Positions 9,850 to 20,469 of a stretch of DNA of 64,000 bases are shown piece after piece. A model generated the notes under the pieces. That model did not search any database. It was not told the origin of the DNA and was given only the letters and a program-made list of their open reading frames with translations. Source of the DNA: Artemia franciscana (taxonomy: Eukaryota; Arthropoda; Branchiopoda; Anostraca; Artemiidae); contig NW_027062895.1 of the NCBI RefSeq assembly GCF_032884065.1, forward strand, positions 1 through 64,000. The letters are read 5' to 3'. The translations under genes and the position numbers were made by a program. Position 1 is the first letter of the stretch; each line of letters begins with the position of its first letter.

Positions 9850-11925
9850 AGGAATTTAATCAAACTTTTCTGGATTGTTAAGAATAATACAGCTCTTGAT
9901 TATAATTTTAAAGTAATATGCGATACAATTTGCATTCTAACTAAAACGAAATTTATTTCAAAAAATAATAAGTTTGATAATATTGGTAATAAGGACAAAA
10001 GATTATATTTACCTATTAATTTTACTTGTAAGCAGATTGAAAATATTAATTTACCAGAAATTTTAAATCAGCGGGATGTGAAACAGGCCTTTCCTAGTAA
10101 TTTGAATTAGAATGAAAGTCCAGTTTTAACTTATAAATTTTCCAAAACTATTGGGCAAATGATTTTTAATTATAATTTAATACTTAAAAGATTGGATAGT
10201 GATATAAATTGGAAACCTGCTTGTAACTGTAAGCAACTTGGCCCATTTGTAAATCCCACTTACCAACAAGTTATAACAGGGGACTTGTCAATAATAAAAC
10301 AAGATAATCTAAAAATTATAATGAATAAAGGGGCTAATTTCCGTCTTTCTCATCATTTGAAACCATCGAGTATTCTTGATAGCTTGGAAAATGATTTTGA
10401 TTTATTTATTGATAAGTGGTGTAAGAAAGAGAATAAAAATAAAGAGAGTTTTCAAAGTTGGAAGAATTTAATTATTAGTAGAATACGAAATAAAATATAT
10501 TCTAACTTAAAAAATAGTAACACTAAATCATTATTTTATAATGCTAAGATAAAACAAGCAATTGCTAATCTACATAATGAATTTGTAATTGTGCCGGTGG
10601 ATAAAGCTAATAACAATTTTGCCATAATTTGTCAGAAGCTGTATTGTGATGTCTTAACAAGGGAGTTATGCACGACTAATGTTTACAAAAAGGTGCGTTT
10701 AGAGGATGAGAATTTAATTGAAAAAACTGAAGAAATACTTTTAAAAAAAATTAATATTAGAATTAATGACAATGATAATAAGTTTTTCCTATATTGTACT
10801 GTAAAATTTCATAAGATCCCCCTAAGCCACGGTTTATTGCTGGAGCAGCTAAATGTCCAACCCGCATTGCTGCTACTGACCTCTCTTTAATTTTAAAGGA
10901 AATTGTAAATCAACTTAAAACCTATTGTTCTAGTATTAAAAAAATTCGAATTTTAATCCATATTGGAGTGTTAATAATTCACTGCAAGTGATAGACTCTT
11001 TAACAATGTTTTCAGCTAAAAAAAAATGAGTCTTTCGATTTTGCGACAATGTATACTAATTTATCATTTAATGTAGTGTTAGATAATTTAAAAACGGTTA
11101 TCAAGAAATCTTTCCTCTTATCTAGTAAGAGGCTCTTAAAAATAGACACTTATAACAAAAAAGCTATATTGACAAACTGCTTTAAGAGTACAGGACTAGA
11201 GTTAACTCGAGATGTTACAGCTTAGATATGATTTTTGGTTTATTAGAATTTGTTTTATGTAATACTTATATTAGACTACAGGACTAGAGTTAACTCGAGA
11301 TGTTACAGCTTAGATATGATTTTTGGTTTATTAAAATTTGTTTTATGTAATACTTATATAAGATTTAATGGTAATTTGTACAAGCAAATCGTAGGATGCC
11401 CATGGGGGAAATTCCAGCCCATTTGTAGCTGACCTGTTTTTAAGTCAACTCGAATATAAATACATGATGGATAAGAATAATCCAAATAATTTAAAACATC
11501 TTTTGTCAAATAATAGAACATATTTAGATGTTATTTTGGTTTTAAATTGTAAGGAATTCATTGATATTTCTAAAAATATATATTCATCAGAGCTTACTCT
11601 TGAACCTAGTCGTGGCACTGGTCTAGAAGATCATTTCTTAGATTTGAATATTAATATTTCTGATCATAATAAATTAAGTTTTAAAATGTATAATAAAATG
11701 GATGATTTCGATTCTGAAGTAATTAATTTCCCGTTCCCTGAAAGTAATATACACTCAAATATCAGATTTTCGGCATTTTACTAACAGATACTCCGATATG
11801 CAAGGATTTGTAGTAATTATATGGATTTTAAAAATAGATGTAAAATTTTAAGCCAAAAATTGATTTTAAGAGGTTTTTCTGCAAATAAATTAACTTGGCA
11901 ATTAAAAAATTTAGTTTTTGTGTTA
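9850..11925 (+). pseudogene. Penelope-like retroelement (PLE) reverse transcriptase, degraded
   Basis: A broken ORF reads through several frames as a Penelope-type RT. The N-terminal RT0-like part spans 9850-10560 (YLPINFTCKQIENINLPEIL; WKPACNCKQLGPFVNP). Then come HNEFVIVPVDKANNNFAI (about 10576), a -1 shifted KPRFIAGA segment near 10830, FDFATMYTNLSFNVVLDNLK (motif A region, about 11035-11090) and a GCPWGKFQPICS/ADLF segment (motif B region, about 11395). YLDVILVLN at about 11521 has the motif C aspartate pair reading D-V. NFPFPESNIHSNI and QILRYARICSNYMDF (11790-11830) are split by a single TAA. An 88-bp internal duplication adds a frameshift. The FVIVP.DKA and LRYAR motifs distinguish PLEs from LINEs. 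No GIY-YIG domain is visible; the satellite starting at 11926 cuts the 3' part. Confidence 0.8.
11189..11364 (+). repeat. 88-bp tandem duplication inside the PLE
   Basis: 11189-11276 and 11277-11364 are nearly identical (TACAGGACTAGAGTTAACTC start in both). As 88 is not a multiple of three, the duplication shifts the reading frame of the element. Confidence 0.9.
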
Positions 11926-14570
11926 CTTGGTATTAACCAAGTGACATATAGCAGTCGCCAATTCTGTCGGTCTGTCTGTCAGTCTGTCTGTCGGTCTGTC
12001 GGTCTGTCGGTCCCGGTTTTGCTACTTTAGGCACTTCCAGGTAAGCTAGGACGATGAAATTTGGCAAGCGTATCAGGGATCGGACTAAATTAAATTAGAA
12101 ATAGTCGTTTTCCCGATTTTACCATCTGGGGGAGGAGTGGGGGCCCGGTTAATTCGCAAAAAATAGAAAAAATAAAGTATTTTTAACTTATCAGCGGGTG
12201 ATTGGATCTTAGTGAAATTTGAAGTTCGGAATGATATTGTGTCTCAAAGCTCTTATTTTAAATCCCGACCGGATCTGATGACATTGGGGGGAGTTGGAGG
12301 GGGAAAACCTAAAGTCCCGGTTTTTCTACTTTAGGCACTTCCAGGTAAGCTAGGACGATGAAATTTGGCAAGCGTATCAGAGACCGGACCAGATTAAATT
12401 AGAAATAGTCGTTTTCCCCAATTTGACAATCTGGGGGGGAGTGGGGGCCAGTTAATTGGGAAAAAATAGAAAAAATGAAATATTTTCAACTTATGAGCGG
12501 GTGACTGGATCTTAATGAAATTTAATGTTTGGAATGATATTGTGTCTCAGAGCTCTTATTTTAATTCCCGACTGGGTCTGATGACATTGGGAGGAGTTGG
12601 AGGGGGGGGGGAGAAACCTAAAATCTTGGAAAACACTTATAGCGGAGGGATCGGGATGAAACTTGATGGGAAAAATAAGCGCAAGTCCCAGATACATGAT
12701 TGACATAATCGGAACTGATTTGCTCTCTTTGGGATAGTTGGGGGGGGGGAGTAATTTTTAAAAATTAGAAAAACTAGGTATTTTCAACTTACGAATGGGT
12801 TATCGGATCTCAATGAAATTTGATGTTTAGAAGGATATCGTGGGGGCGGGCAGTTGGGAGGGGGAAACCTAAAACTTGGAAAACACTTAGAGTGGAGGGA
12901 TCGGGATGAAACATGGTGGGAAAAATAAACACGAGTCCTAGATAGATGATTGACATAAACGGAACGGATCCGCTCTCTTTTGGGTAGTTGGGGGGGGAAG
13001 TATTTCTGAAAAAAAAATGAGGTATTTTTAACTTACGAACGGGTGATCGGATCTCAATAAAATTTGATATTTAGAAGGATATCGTGACTCAGAGCTCTTA
13101 TTTTAAACCCGACCGGATCTGGTGACATTGGGGAGGGGGGGAGTTGGTAGGGAGAAACCTAAAAATTGGAAAACACTTAGAGTGGAGGGATCGGGATTAA
13201 ACTTGGTGGAAAAAAAACACGAGTCCTAGATACATGATTGACATAACCAGAACGGATCCGCTCTCTTTGGGGTAGTTGGGGGGGGGGGGGGGGGGTTAAT
13301 TCTGAAAAATTAGAAAAAATGATGTATTTTTAACTTACGAACGGGTGGTTGGATCTCCATGAAATTTGATTTTTAGAAGGATATTTTGTCTCAAAGCTCT
13401 TATTTTAAATCCTGACCGGATCTGGTGACGTTGGGGGAAGTTTGGGGTGGGGAAACCTAAAATGATGGAAAACGCTTAGATTGGATGGATTGGGATGAAA
13501 CTTGGTTGAAAAATAAGCAGAAGTCTTGCATACGTGATTTAAATAATTGGAACGGATCCGCTCAATTGCGGGGGGGGGGGGTAATTCTGAAAAATAAGAA
13601 AAATGACGTATTTTTAACTTACGAAGGAGTGATCGGATCTTCATGAAACTTCAAATTTAGAAGGAGCTCGTAACTCCGATATCTTATTTTAAATCTCAAC
13701 CGGATCAAGCGTAATTGGGGGGGGGGCAGTTGGGGGGACCGTAAATCTTAGAAAATACTTAAAGCGATGAGATCAGGATGAAACTGGATGGGAAGAATAG
13801 AAACCTGTCTAAAATACGTGACTGACATAACTGGACCGGATCTGCTCTCTTTGGTGGAATTGGGGGGGGGGTGTGTGTAATATTGAAAATTGAGGTATTT
13901 GTAACTTGCGAAAGGGTGACCAGATCTTAATGAAATTTGATATTTAGAAGGATCTTGTGCTTTAAAGTTTTAATTTCAAATTCCGACCAGATCCTTTGAC
14001 ATTCGGGGGAGTTGGAGGGGGGAACCGGAATTCTTGGAAAACATGAAAATTGGAGTATTTATATCTTACGAATAGCTGATCGGATCGTAATAAAATTTGA
14101 TTTTTAGAAGGAATTTATGTCTCAGAGCTCTTATTTCAAATCCCGACCAGATCTTTTGACATTGTGGAGATTTGGAGGGGAAAATCTTGGAAAAACACGT
14201 GGAGCGTAGGAATCGGGATGAAGCTTGGTGGATAGAATAAACAAATGTCCTTGATACGTGATTGACAGAATCGTACTGGATTCTCTCTCTTTGGGGGAGT
14301 TGGGGGGAGGGGTTCAGTGATTTGGCGAGTTCGGTGCTTCTGGACGTGATAGGGCGATGAAAATTGGTTGGCGTGCCAGGGAGCCGCACAATTTGACTTG
14401 ATAAAGTCGTTTTCCCAGATTCGACCATCTGGGGGGCAAAAGGGAGAGGAAAAATTAGATATTTATAACTTACAAGTGGGTGATCGGATCTTAATAAATT
14501 TGATATTTAGAAGGACTTTGTGACTCAGAGCTCTTATTTTAAATCTTGACCGGCATTAAGCCTCTTATTT
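11926..14570. repeat. G-run satellite/tandem repeat array (~270-305-bp monomers)
   Basis: Begins with TTGGTATTAACCAAGTGACA, where ACTTGG and CCAAGT form a small palindrome, followed by a (TCTG)n tract at about 11965-12010. It then holds roughly nine diverged monomers with recurring landmarks: TTTCCCCGATTTGACCATCT, a G-run of 8-18 bases, TCAGAGCTCTTATTTTAAAT, CGACCGGATCTGGTGACATT, GAAAACACTTAGAGTGGAGG. The AGCTCTTATTTTA landmark recurs at about 12248, 12551, 13093, 13395, 14125 and 14528. Short frames inside are chance. A single related copy sits in WDR82 intron 4 (53407-53800), so this is a dispersed family that can form arrays. It interrupts or follows the PLE. Confidence 0.85.
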
Positions 14571-15560
14571 TCCTTTTTAAATCAATCTATTTATTCATAG
14601 AATTTTGTTAGAGCTCATACCATATGATCTCTTGGCTCTTAGCTCTTCTCGCCTCGTCACAAGTGCCATATGAGCTCTTAGCTCTTGTTATTATAACGAA
14701 CTTTTAAATAACTTATAAGAACTTTTTTAAATAACTTTTTAATAACTTTAATTATAACGAACTTGAAATGCTTAGCGAAATCTTTGGTTAATTTTTATTT
14801 TCGTTGTTACTGAGTTTGGCGTGTCCCTAATTTTTGACAGTGGATTTCCGGAGGATTTTGCAAAGATTGTCGTTTCAAATGGTCTTATTTTACTTTATTC
14901 TTTTCTTTGACTCTTATTATTAACTATTGACTTATTGACTCTTATTTTTCTTTGACTCTTATTATTTTTCTTTGACTCTTATTTTACTCTTATTCTTTGA
15001 TTTTTATCTAGGTTACATTTACATTAATAGAGAAATTTTGATCTAGTGAAAAATTTTGAATGATTGTTTAGTTTTAATATAGATTGTGAATTGGTAACTT
15101 AAATACATGAGACCCAGAACTAAGGTGAGATACGCTTGTTTTGATGTTACTTGGTTGTTCAACATTTGCTTGTTTTTTCATAGGCATATATTTTGGGGTG
15201 ATACCTAACACGGGGGACCATACCATAGGGAATTTATGGTAGCACGCCACTTGCCTGGGCAGGGAATTTAAAGTGCTGGAACCCTATAGACAAGTGTGTA
15301 TTCTCCTGATGAACCCTTGTGTTGTTGCCTCTGAATTATTTGTCTTTTTTTTAATATTGGTAAATAACGACTTATACTTACTTACGACACGACTGCCTGT
15401 CCATGGATTATTCTTTATGGTGGATTGTGTGTGGCTATGCTGTTTGACCTATGTAATTGTATGGATGAGTAGGGTTGAGACCTCATTCAGGTACTGATCT
15501 ATATTAATTACTTATGTAGGAAAACAGTCTTCCTTTTCTCCTTCTGTCTTTTTTTACGTG
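14571..15560 (+). other. Possible PLE 3' region with a decayed hammerhead-like core
   Basis: T-rich sequence with degenerate TTGACTCTTATT repeats (14890-15000), then a less biased stretch at 15180-15500. CTGATGA at 15306-15312, followed 20 bases later by CTGAAT, resembles the conserved hammerhead ribozyme core (CUGAUGA..stem II..GAAA). Hammerhead ribozymes are known in the terminal repeats of Penelope-like elements, and a PLE lies just upstream. Stem II is not convincingly paired in this copy, so it would be a decayed remnant at best. The 74-codon frame at 15273-15497 has no recognisable domain. Confidence 0.3.
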
Positions 15561-16250
15561 TTTGTGCTTTTGCATTGGTGATTAAGTATCTGAGCAAGTA
15601 TAATCAAGTGTTTGCCTGTCATTTCCCTCTTTTGAATATGTAAACTAGTTCAGCTGGCATCTAGTATTTAAATTCTGGATCTCCCTCTGAAATATCTGAT
15701 TTAACAGTTGTAAACTCAATTCACAAATCTGCCCTTTGTCTGCCTAAATGAGCAATTATCTTAATTGTATTAAACAAGAGCTAAGCATGGTTGATTGGTA
15801 GGTACCCTGTGGTACCTTGGTTGATTAGTCCCTTTTTTCAAGATTTTTATGTTTCCTACTGATCATTCGAAGAGTTTAGACTTTTAGAACTCACACCCCA
15901 GACTTTCCAATATACCTACAAGAAATTTTATCCTCATTTTATTACGTTTTTTTTTTTATTTTGAGACCAGAGCCACCGGCCTCTTCAAATGTCTTTACTT
16001 TACCACATCTTGGTTGTGTTAAACCATTTATAAGATTTTTGATATTTTTTAATTTGAACTTTTAACCTTGTTATTACACTTTCGTATACTCTTGTAACAT
16101 CATAAGCCAAAAGGTATTATTTTCTGAATTTAGAACTAGCTACATTTTCATCTTATTTATGATTAACATTTTGGTAGATGTATTATATGCCTTACTTTTT
16201 CTATTTAAATTTATTCGTTTATATAATCATTTCTCTTTTTTACTTATGTG
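15561..16250. other. Intronic AT-rich sequence, nothing recognised
   Basis: No supported gene or named repeat in this part of the transporter intron. Confidence 0.45.
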
Positions 16251-16254
16251 AACA

Positions 16255-16289
<35 letters not shown>

Positions 16290-16318
16290 TACACACACAC
16301 ACACACACACGCACACAG
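16255..16318. repeat. (CA)n microsatellite
   Basis: Imperfect ACACAC run of about 60 bases. The overlapping His-Thr repeat frames are artefacts of it. Confidence 0.95.
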
Positions 16319-16324
16319 AATAAA

Positions 16325-16480
16325 ATATGGTATAAGCCCTTTTTATGGTCGTATAAACATGATCTTATTTCCCATATCCATAGATGAATCTATAATCCAT
16401 CCGTCCATGCATCATTCTTATGACAGTATTAAGGTGGATAGTCATAGAACTAAGAGATGAATGATTATATTGATTTTGGT
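16325..16480 (+). repeat. Dispersed repeat family D, copy 2 (partial)
   Basis: Resembles part of 33560-33720: TATAAGCCCTTTTTATGGTC, then ATCCATCCGTCCATGCATCA, TTCTTATGACAG and CATAGAAC. It ends about 60 bases before the exon 2 acceptor of the transporter. Confidence 0.45.
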
Positions 16481-16541
16481 TTGACGCGATTTTATTTTAT
16501 ATTATCTTTGTTTGTAATTGTTTCGATTATTTTTATTTCAG

Positions 16542-17834
16542 CCACCCTCGGTGCAATGGCTCTGGGTGCAGCAGTCGGATGGTCATCACCTGCGAGTCTA
16601 CAACTGGCTGAACCTCCTTAAATTTGTATTCAAGTGATATATCCCTTATTAGTTCAATTATTAATATAGGTGCTACGATTGGTGCGGTTGGAGGGGGCTT
16701 TATTACCAACAAAATTGGAATAAGGGCAACTTTCATTTATGTTTCCCCTATTTTTACCTTGGATTCTTATTAGTTGGCTTTGGTAATAACGTTCTGATGA
16801 TCACCGTTGGTCGTTTACTCTGCGGTGTAGGAGGTGGCGTTACTAGTGTGGCAGCGCCTGTTTATATCGGTGAAATTGCGACACCTAGTCAAAGAGGACT
16901 CCTTGGCTCCAGCTTCCAGCTTATGCTTGTAACTGGTATGCTTCTTGGATATTTATTGGTGCATTTGTACCCTGGTGGTGGCTGTCAATTCTTTCTGGAC
17001 TTATCCTTTAATTTGTATGATAGCCATGATTCTTGTTCCGGAAAGTCCGTCTATTTAGTTTTGAGAAGTGATGAAAATGGTGCTAAAAGAGCTTTAAAGT
17101 GGCTACGTGGCAAAGACTACTGCATCACTACTGAACTTGAAGAGATACAGAACTCAGTGGCAAAGCAAAACATAGGATCTCTCACATTCCGCGAACTATC
17201 TAAGCCTTCCATTTTGAAGCCCTTTACTATTTGCGTTTTTCTTATGTTTTTTTCACAGTTTACTGGTACTAACGCAATAGTTTTCAATTTAAACGTAATA
17301 TTTGAAGCTTCTGGGGGCAAAATGGACAGTAACACTCAATCTTGTATTGTAGGTGTCGTTCAAGTTGCGGCCACCATCATTTCATCTATTTTATCGGATC
17401 GTGCTGGTCGTAAAACCCTACTTATATTGAGTGCTTTTGCAATGGTAATTTGTCTTATAGTTCTTGGCGTATTCTTTTACTTACAAAAGAATGACCCAGC
17501 CCTAGCAACCAGTATTGGGTGGTTACCTCTAGTTTCTCTTATGATCTATGTAACATTCTTTTCAATTGGTTTTGGCCCAATCCCATGGGCTATAATGGGT
17601 GAATTGTTGCCAGGTAACATTAAGAATCTGGCAAGCTCTCTTGCATCTGGTGTAGTTTGGACGTCAGCTTTCATTACAACTTTTTTTTTCGATATTTTAG
17701 TCTCAAAAATTGACATGCATGGAGTGTTTTGGCTGCTTGCCAGTTTTACTGTTGTTGCAGGATTCTTTGTGCTTTTTGTTGTGCCAGAAACGAAAGGAAA
17801 GTCGTTAAGTGAAATTCAGCAATTATTCATTTAA
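16542..17834 (+). CDS. Sugar transporter (Tret1/SLC2-like), exon 2, with five frame breaks
   Basis: Encodes nearly the whole 12-helix MFS sugar porter, predicted to move trehalose or hexose across the plasma membrane. In order: TM1 (TLGAMALGAAVGWSSPA), the helix 2-3 loop NKIGIR (degenerate G-R-K signature), GRLLCGVGGGVTSVAAPVYI, VPESP before the central loop, LRGKDY, QFTGTNAIVFN (TM7), SDRAGRK (loop 8-9), GFGPIPWAIMGELLP (TM10) and terminal VPETKGKSLSEIQ. The acceptor is TTTATTTCAG. Reading through the first part needs one extra base at each of five places (about 16616, 16756, 16956, 17003, 17050). From 17052 to the TAA the frame is open. Restoring the five bases makes exon 1 plus exon 2 exactly 476 codons, normal for the family. 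The breaks are either assembly deletions or early pseudogenisation. A poly(A)-like AATAAA lies near 18350. Confidence 0.85.
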
Positions 17835-19380
17835 TGAGCAGGGCACAGTGTAATAAGCAGGGCTTGTCGAGGGCCCCCTCAACCCATTTCCTCCAAAACT
17901 ACTTACTGGAAAAAGGGTGTTAGAAAATTTGTGAAAAACACAAGCCTAACTGTGTTCTAAAGATGAATGAAAACTCTGATGATTCTGTTCTGAATTTTCT
18001 CCTGTTGATCTAAAATCGAGGGCAAATCAAGTCTCTGTTGATAGAAGCCATCCCAAATATGAGCTTGGATGAGGTTGGATCCTTAATTGGATCACGTATG
18101 TTAATTGATTCGGCTAAAGCTTAGCTGCTTTCACCGCTAGGATTGTCTTCGCTTTCTGTTATTGTTTTACTATAAGAAGACGTAGATGGGAATCCCTTTT
18201 CAATACTTTCTTCTTCTATCTCCTTTTTCCACATTTGTTCCTTTTATTAGCCTGTTATATCTACTAAATTTATAGTAGTTATACTTTTAAGAATGTTATA
18301 AAGCACTTAAAAGTGTTAAACACAGCCTGACTTAAAAGAGGTACGGCTAAAATAAATGTTTGAAGTGTTAGTTTTAAACTTTAGATTTTAATATTTTATT
18401 GAAATATTTTAGTCTTAAAATTTTTCTTTTTAAGTTCTAGTTAATTTTTTTTTGTTTTACAGTTTTACTTTAGTGTTACAAATTTAGTTTTAAAACTTCT
18501 AGTTTTAAAGATTTAGCAACGACGGTTATCGTTTTAAGTACTTTTACAAGTACTCAAGTACTCCTTCAAGTACTTTTACAGTTTTGCTCTTTGAAGTTTT
18601 GAAGTTTTAGTTTTAGTCAAATTTTAGTCAAAAAGTTTGGTCTTAATTTAGAGTTTTTGTAAGAACACTTTTTTTATGTCTTAGTTCCAAAATTTATATA
18701 TTTATAGTTTTTATCATAAAAAAATTTCAGTTTTTAGAGTTTTTACTTTTGAAGTTTAGTTTTAAATTCTAGGTTTAAAAAAATTTATTTTAGAGTATTA
18801 GATTTACAATTTTTGATCTTAAGGTTTTGTAGTAAAAGTTCTAGTTTTAAATTTTTACATTGGATGTGTAAGTTATAAATTTTAAGGTTTAAAATATTTT
18901 GGATGTAATGTTTTGATTTTAGAGTTCTAGTTTTAAGGTATTCGTCTTAAAAGTATTTTTAATGTTTTAATCATAAAGTTTCAATTTTTAAATGATGGTT
19001 TTTAAATATTTTTAGAAAAACACTTGATTTTGTTATTAATTTGCATGATTGATATAGTGTATGATTTTGATAGTTTTAAACAAGTTTTGGTGTTATTAGA
19101 AAATATTTCTTTTATGTCACGTAAGATTTTAGTAGTGCATTTAATAGTAGTAGAAAAGTTTTGGAAGTATCAGAAAATATTTTACTATTGTAAACCAAGA
19201 TCTTGCTAGTACCTAACAAAATTGTGTTTAAAGCTTGCAGCATTTCAATAATATCATGTAAAGTTCTAAAATTACAAACCAAGACTTGGTCATGATGACC
19301 TAGTTATGGCTAAAGAGGTTGGGTTATTTCCATTAGAAGCTCTCAAAAATACTTCTTTTTATGACTCTTGACTATGTTTT
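17835..19380. other. Transporter 3' flank; T-rich low-complexity sequence
   Basis: 17835-18360 is probably 3' UTR, with AATAAA near 18350. 18360-19000 is dominated by degenerate TAGTTTTAAA/TTTTAGTTTTAA units without a clean period. The 61-codon frame at 19024-19209 is AT-driven and not supported. Confidence 0.5.
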
Positions 19381-20145
19381 CTAACGAAAATTATATGAAA
19401 TACGAAAAGAATTGTAATATTATGATTTAAATTGTGAGGCTTTGAACTAGAAACCTTTAGCTTTTACTCAAGGAAATGAGCTTTCTCCCTCAATATCTCA
19501 TTAAACACAGCTTAGTAAGCCTTTTTTCTAATTTTTTTTTTGCAATAAATTGTATGACACGGGAAGAAAGAATACAATTTTTGATTCAAATATGGGTCTG
19601 TCAATCACAAGTGCCTAGTTTTGACCAAAAAAAATGAGACTTCCACCTGAACAGCTAATAAAACGGCGTGAAAACGGCTTTTAATTGTGATTTACAGCAG
19701 AAATATACAAGACACGGTTAAAAATGAATAAAAAATGGGCCTATTCCCTAAGAACTCATAAAATAATGCTCTATATGGTATTTCATTGTGTTTTGTAATG
19801 AAAATATGTAAGATACGAAGAAAAATACGATTCATGATTCAAATCTGTACCTTTCAAACAAGAATGCCGAGTCTTGACACATAAAAAGGAGTCTTCTCCC
19901 TGAGTCGCTAAAAGATAGGGCATAATTTGACATGTGGTTTTTTTTGCAACGAAATTATACAAAAAAGGAAGAAATATACGATTCATGATTAAAATATATG
20001 CCTTTTTATCAAGAAATCAAAGTCTTGATTCAAAGAACTTTCTCCCTGAATAGCTCATAAAATAGTGCTTAATATGACTTTTTACTGTATTTTGCGACGA
20101 AATTATATAAGATGGGGAAAAAATACATTGAAATATTCAAATACT
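19380..20145. repeat. Degenerate tandem repeat, ~100-160-bp units
   Basis: About five diverged units share GAAATTATATAAGA, AAAATACGATTCATGATTCA, TCAA.CAAGA...GTCTTGA, TTCTCCCTGA and CTCATAAAATA. The CTCATAAAATA landmark lies near 19497, 19654, 19756, 19907 and 20053, so spacing is irregular. No coding function is seen. Confidence 0.7.
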
Positions 20146-20410
20146 TACTTACTTGTAATTGGATCAGGACAATTGCTTGGAGCCTTCCATGACATCCAAT
20201 TACTGATTTAGCTTCATCTGTTGCGGTACCGGGTTTATTTGTGCGCGATTTCAAGCCATTTGTCGTCCCACTGTTGGCCAACACGGCGAAATCCCTCTTT
20301 TGGTCTGAGGTCAGCTTTGACGCAGGCAAGTTATGTTTTGCAGTGTCCCCTTGGCGTTTGATGAAGCACAGAAGAAACTCATTGTGAAGGGGTTTTTTGG
20401 TGAGCATAAA
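20146..20410 (-). other. Unclassified block of higher GC with a 112-codon minus-strand frame
   Basis: This block is more GC-rich than its surroundings. Read on the minus strand it ends in CAAGTAAGTAAGT, like the tail of a retroposed sequence. The minus frame 20069-20407 reads MLTKKPLHNEF... and contains SDQKRDFAVLANSG, but I do not recognise it and much of its end is repeat. A SINE, or a LINE 3' end, is the most likely explanation. Confidence 0.3.
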
Positions 20411-20469
20411 TAAAGGCTAACAATACTAATACGAAAAAATTATCTCCCCTCTCCCAATAAATATTTTTA

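Noticed and set aside
16178-16460. His-Thr-rich ORFs
   Set aside because: Produced by the (CA)n microsatellite.
20069-20407. Host gene encoding a 112-residue protein
   Set aside because: Its end runs into the tandem repeat at 19380-20145, it has a retroposon-like AAGTAAGT tail and there is no recognisable domain. Kept only as an unclassified block.
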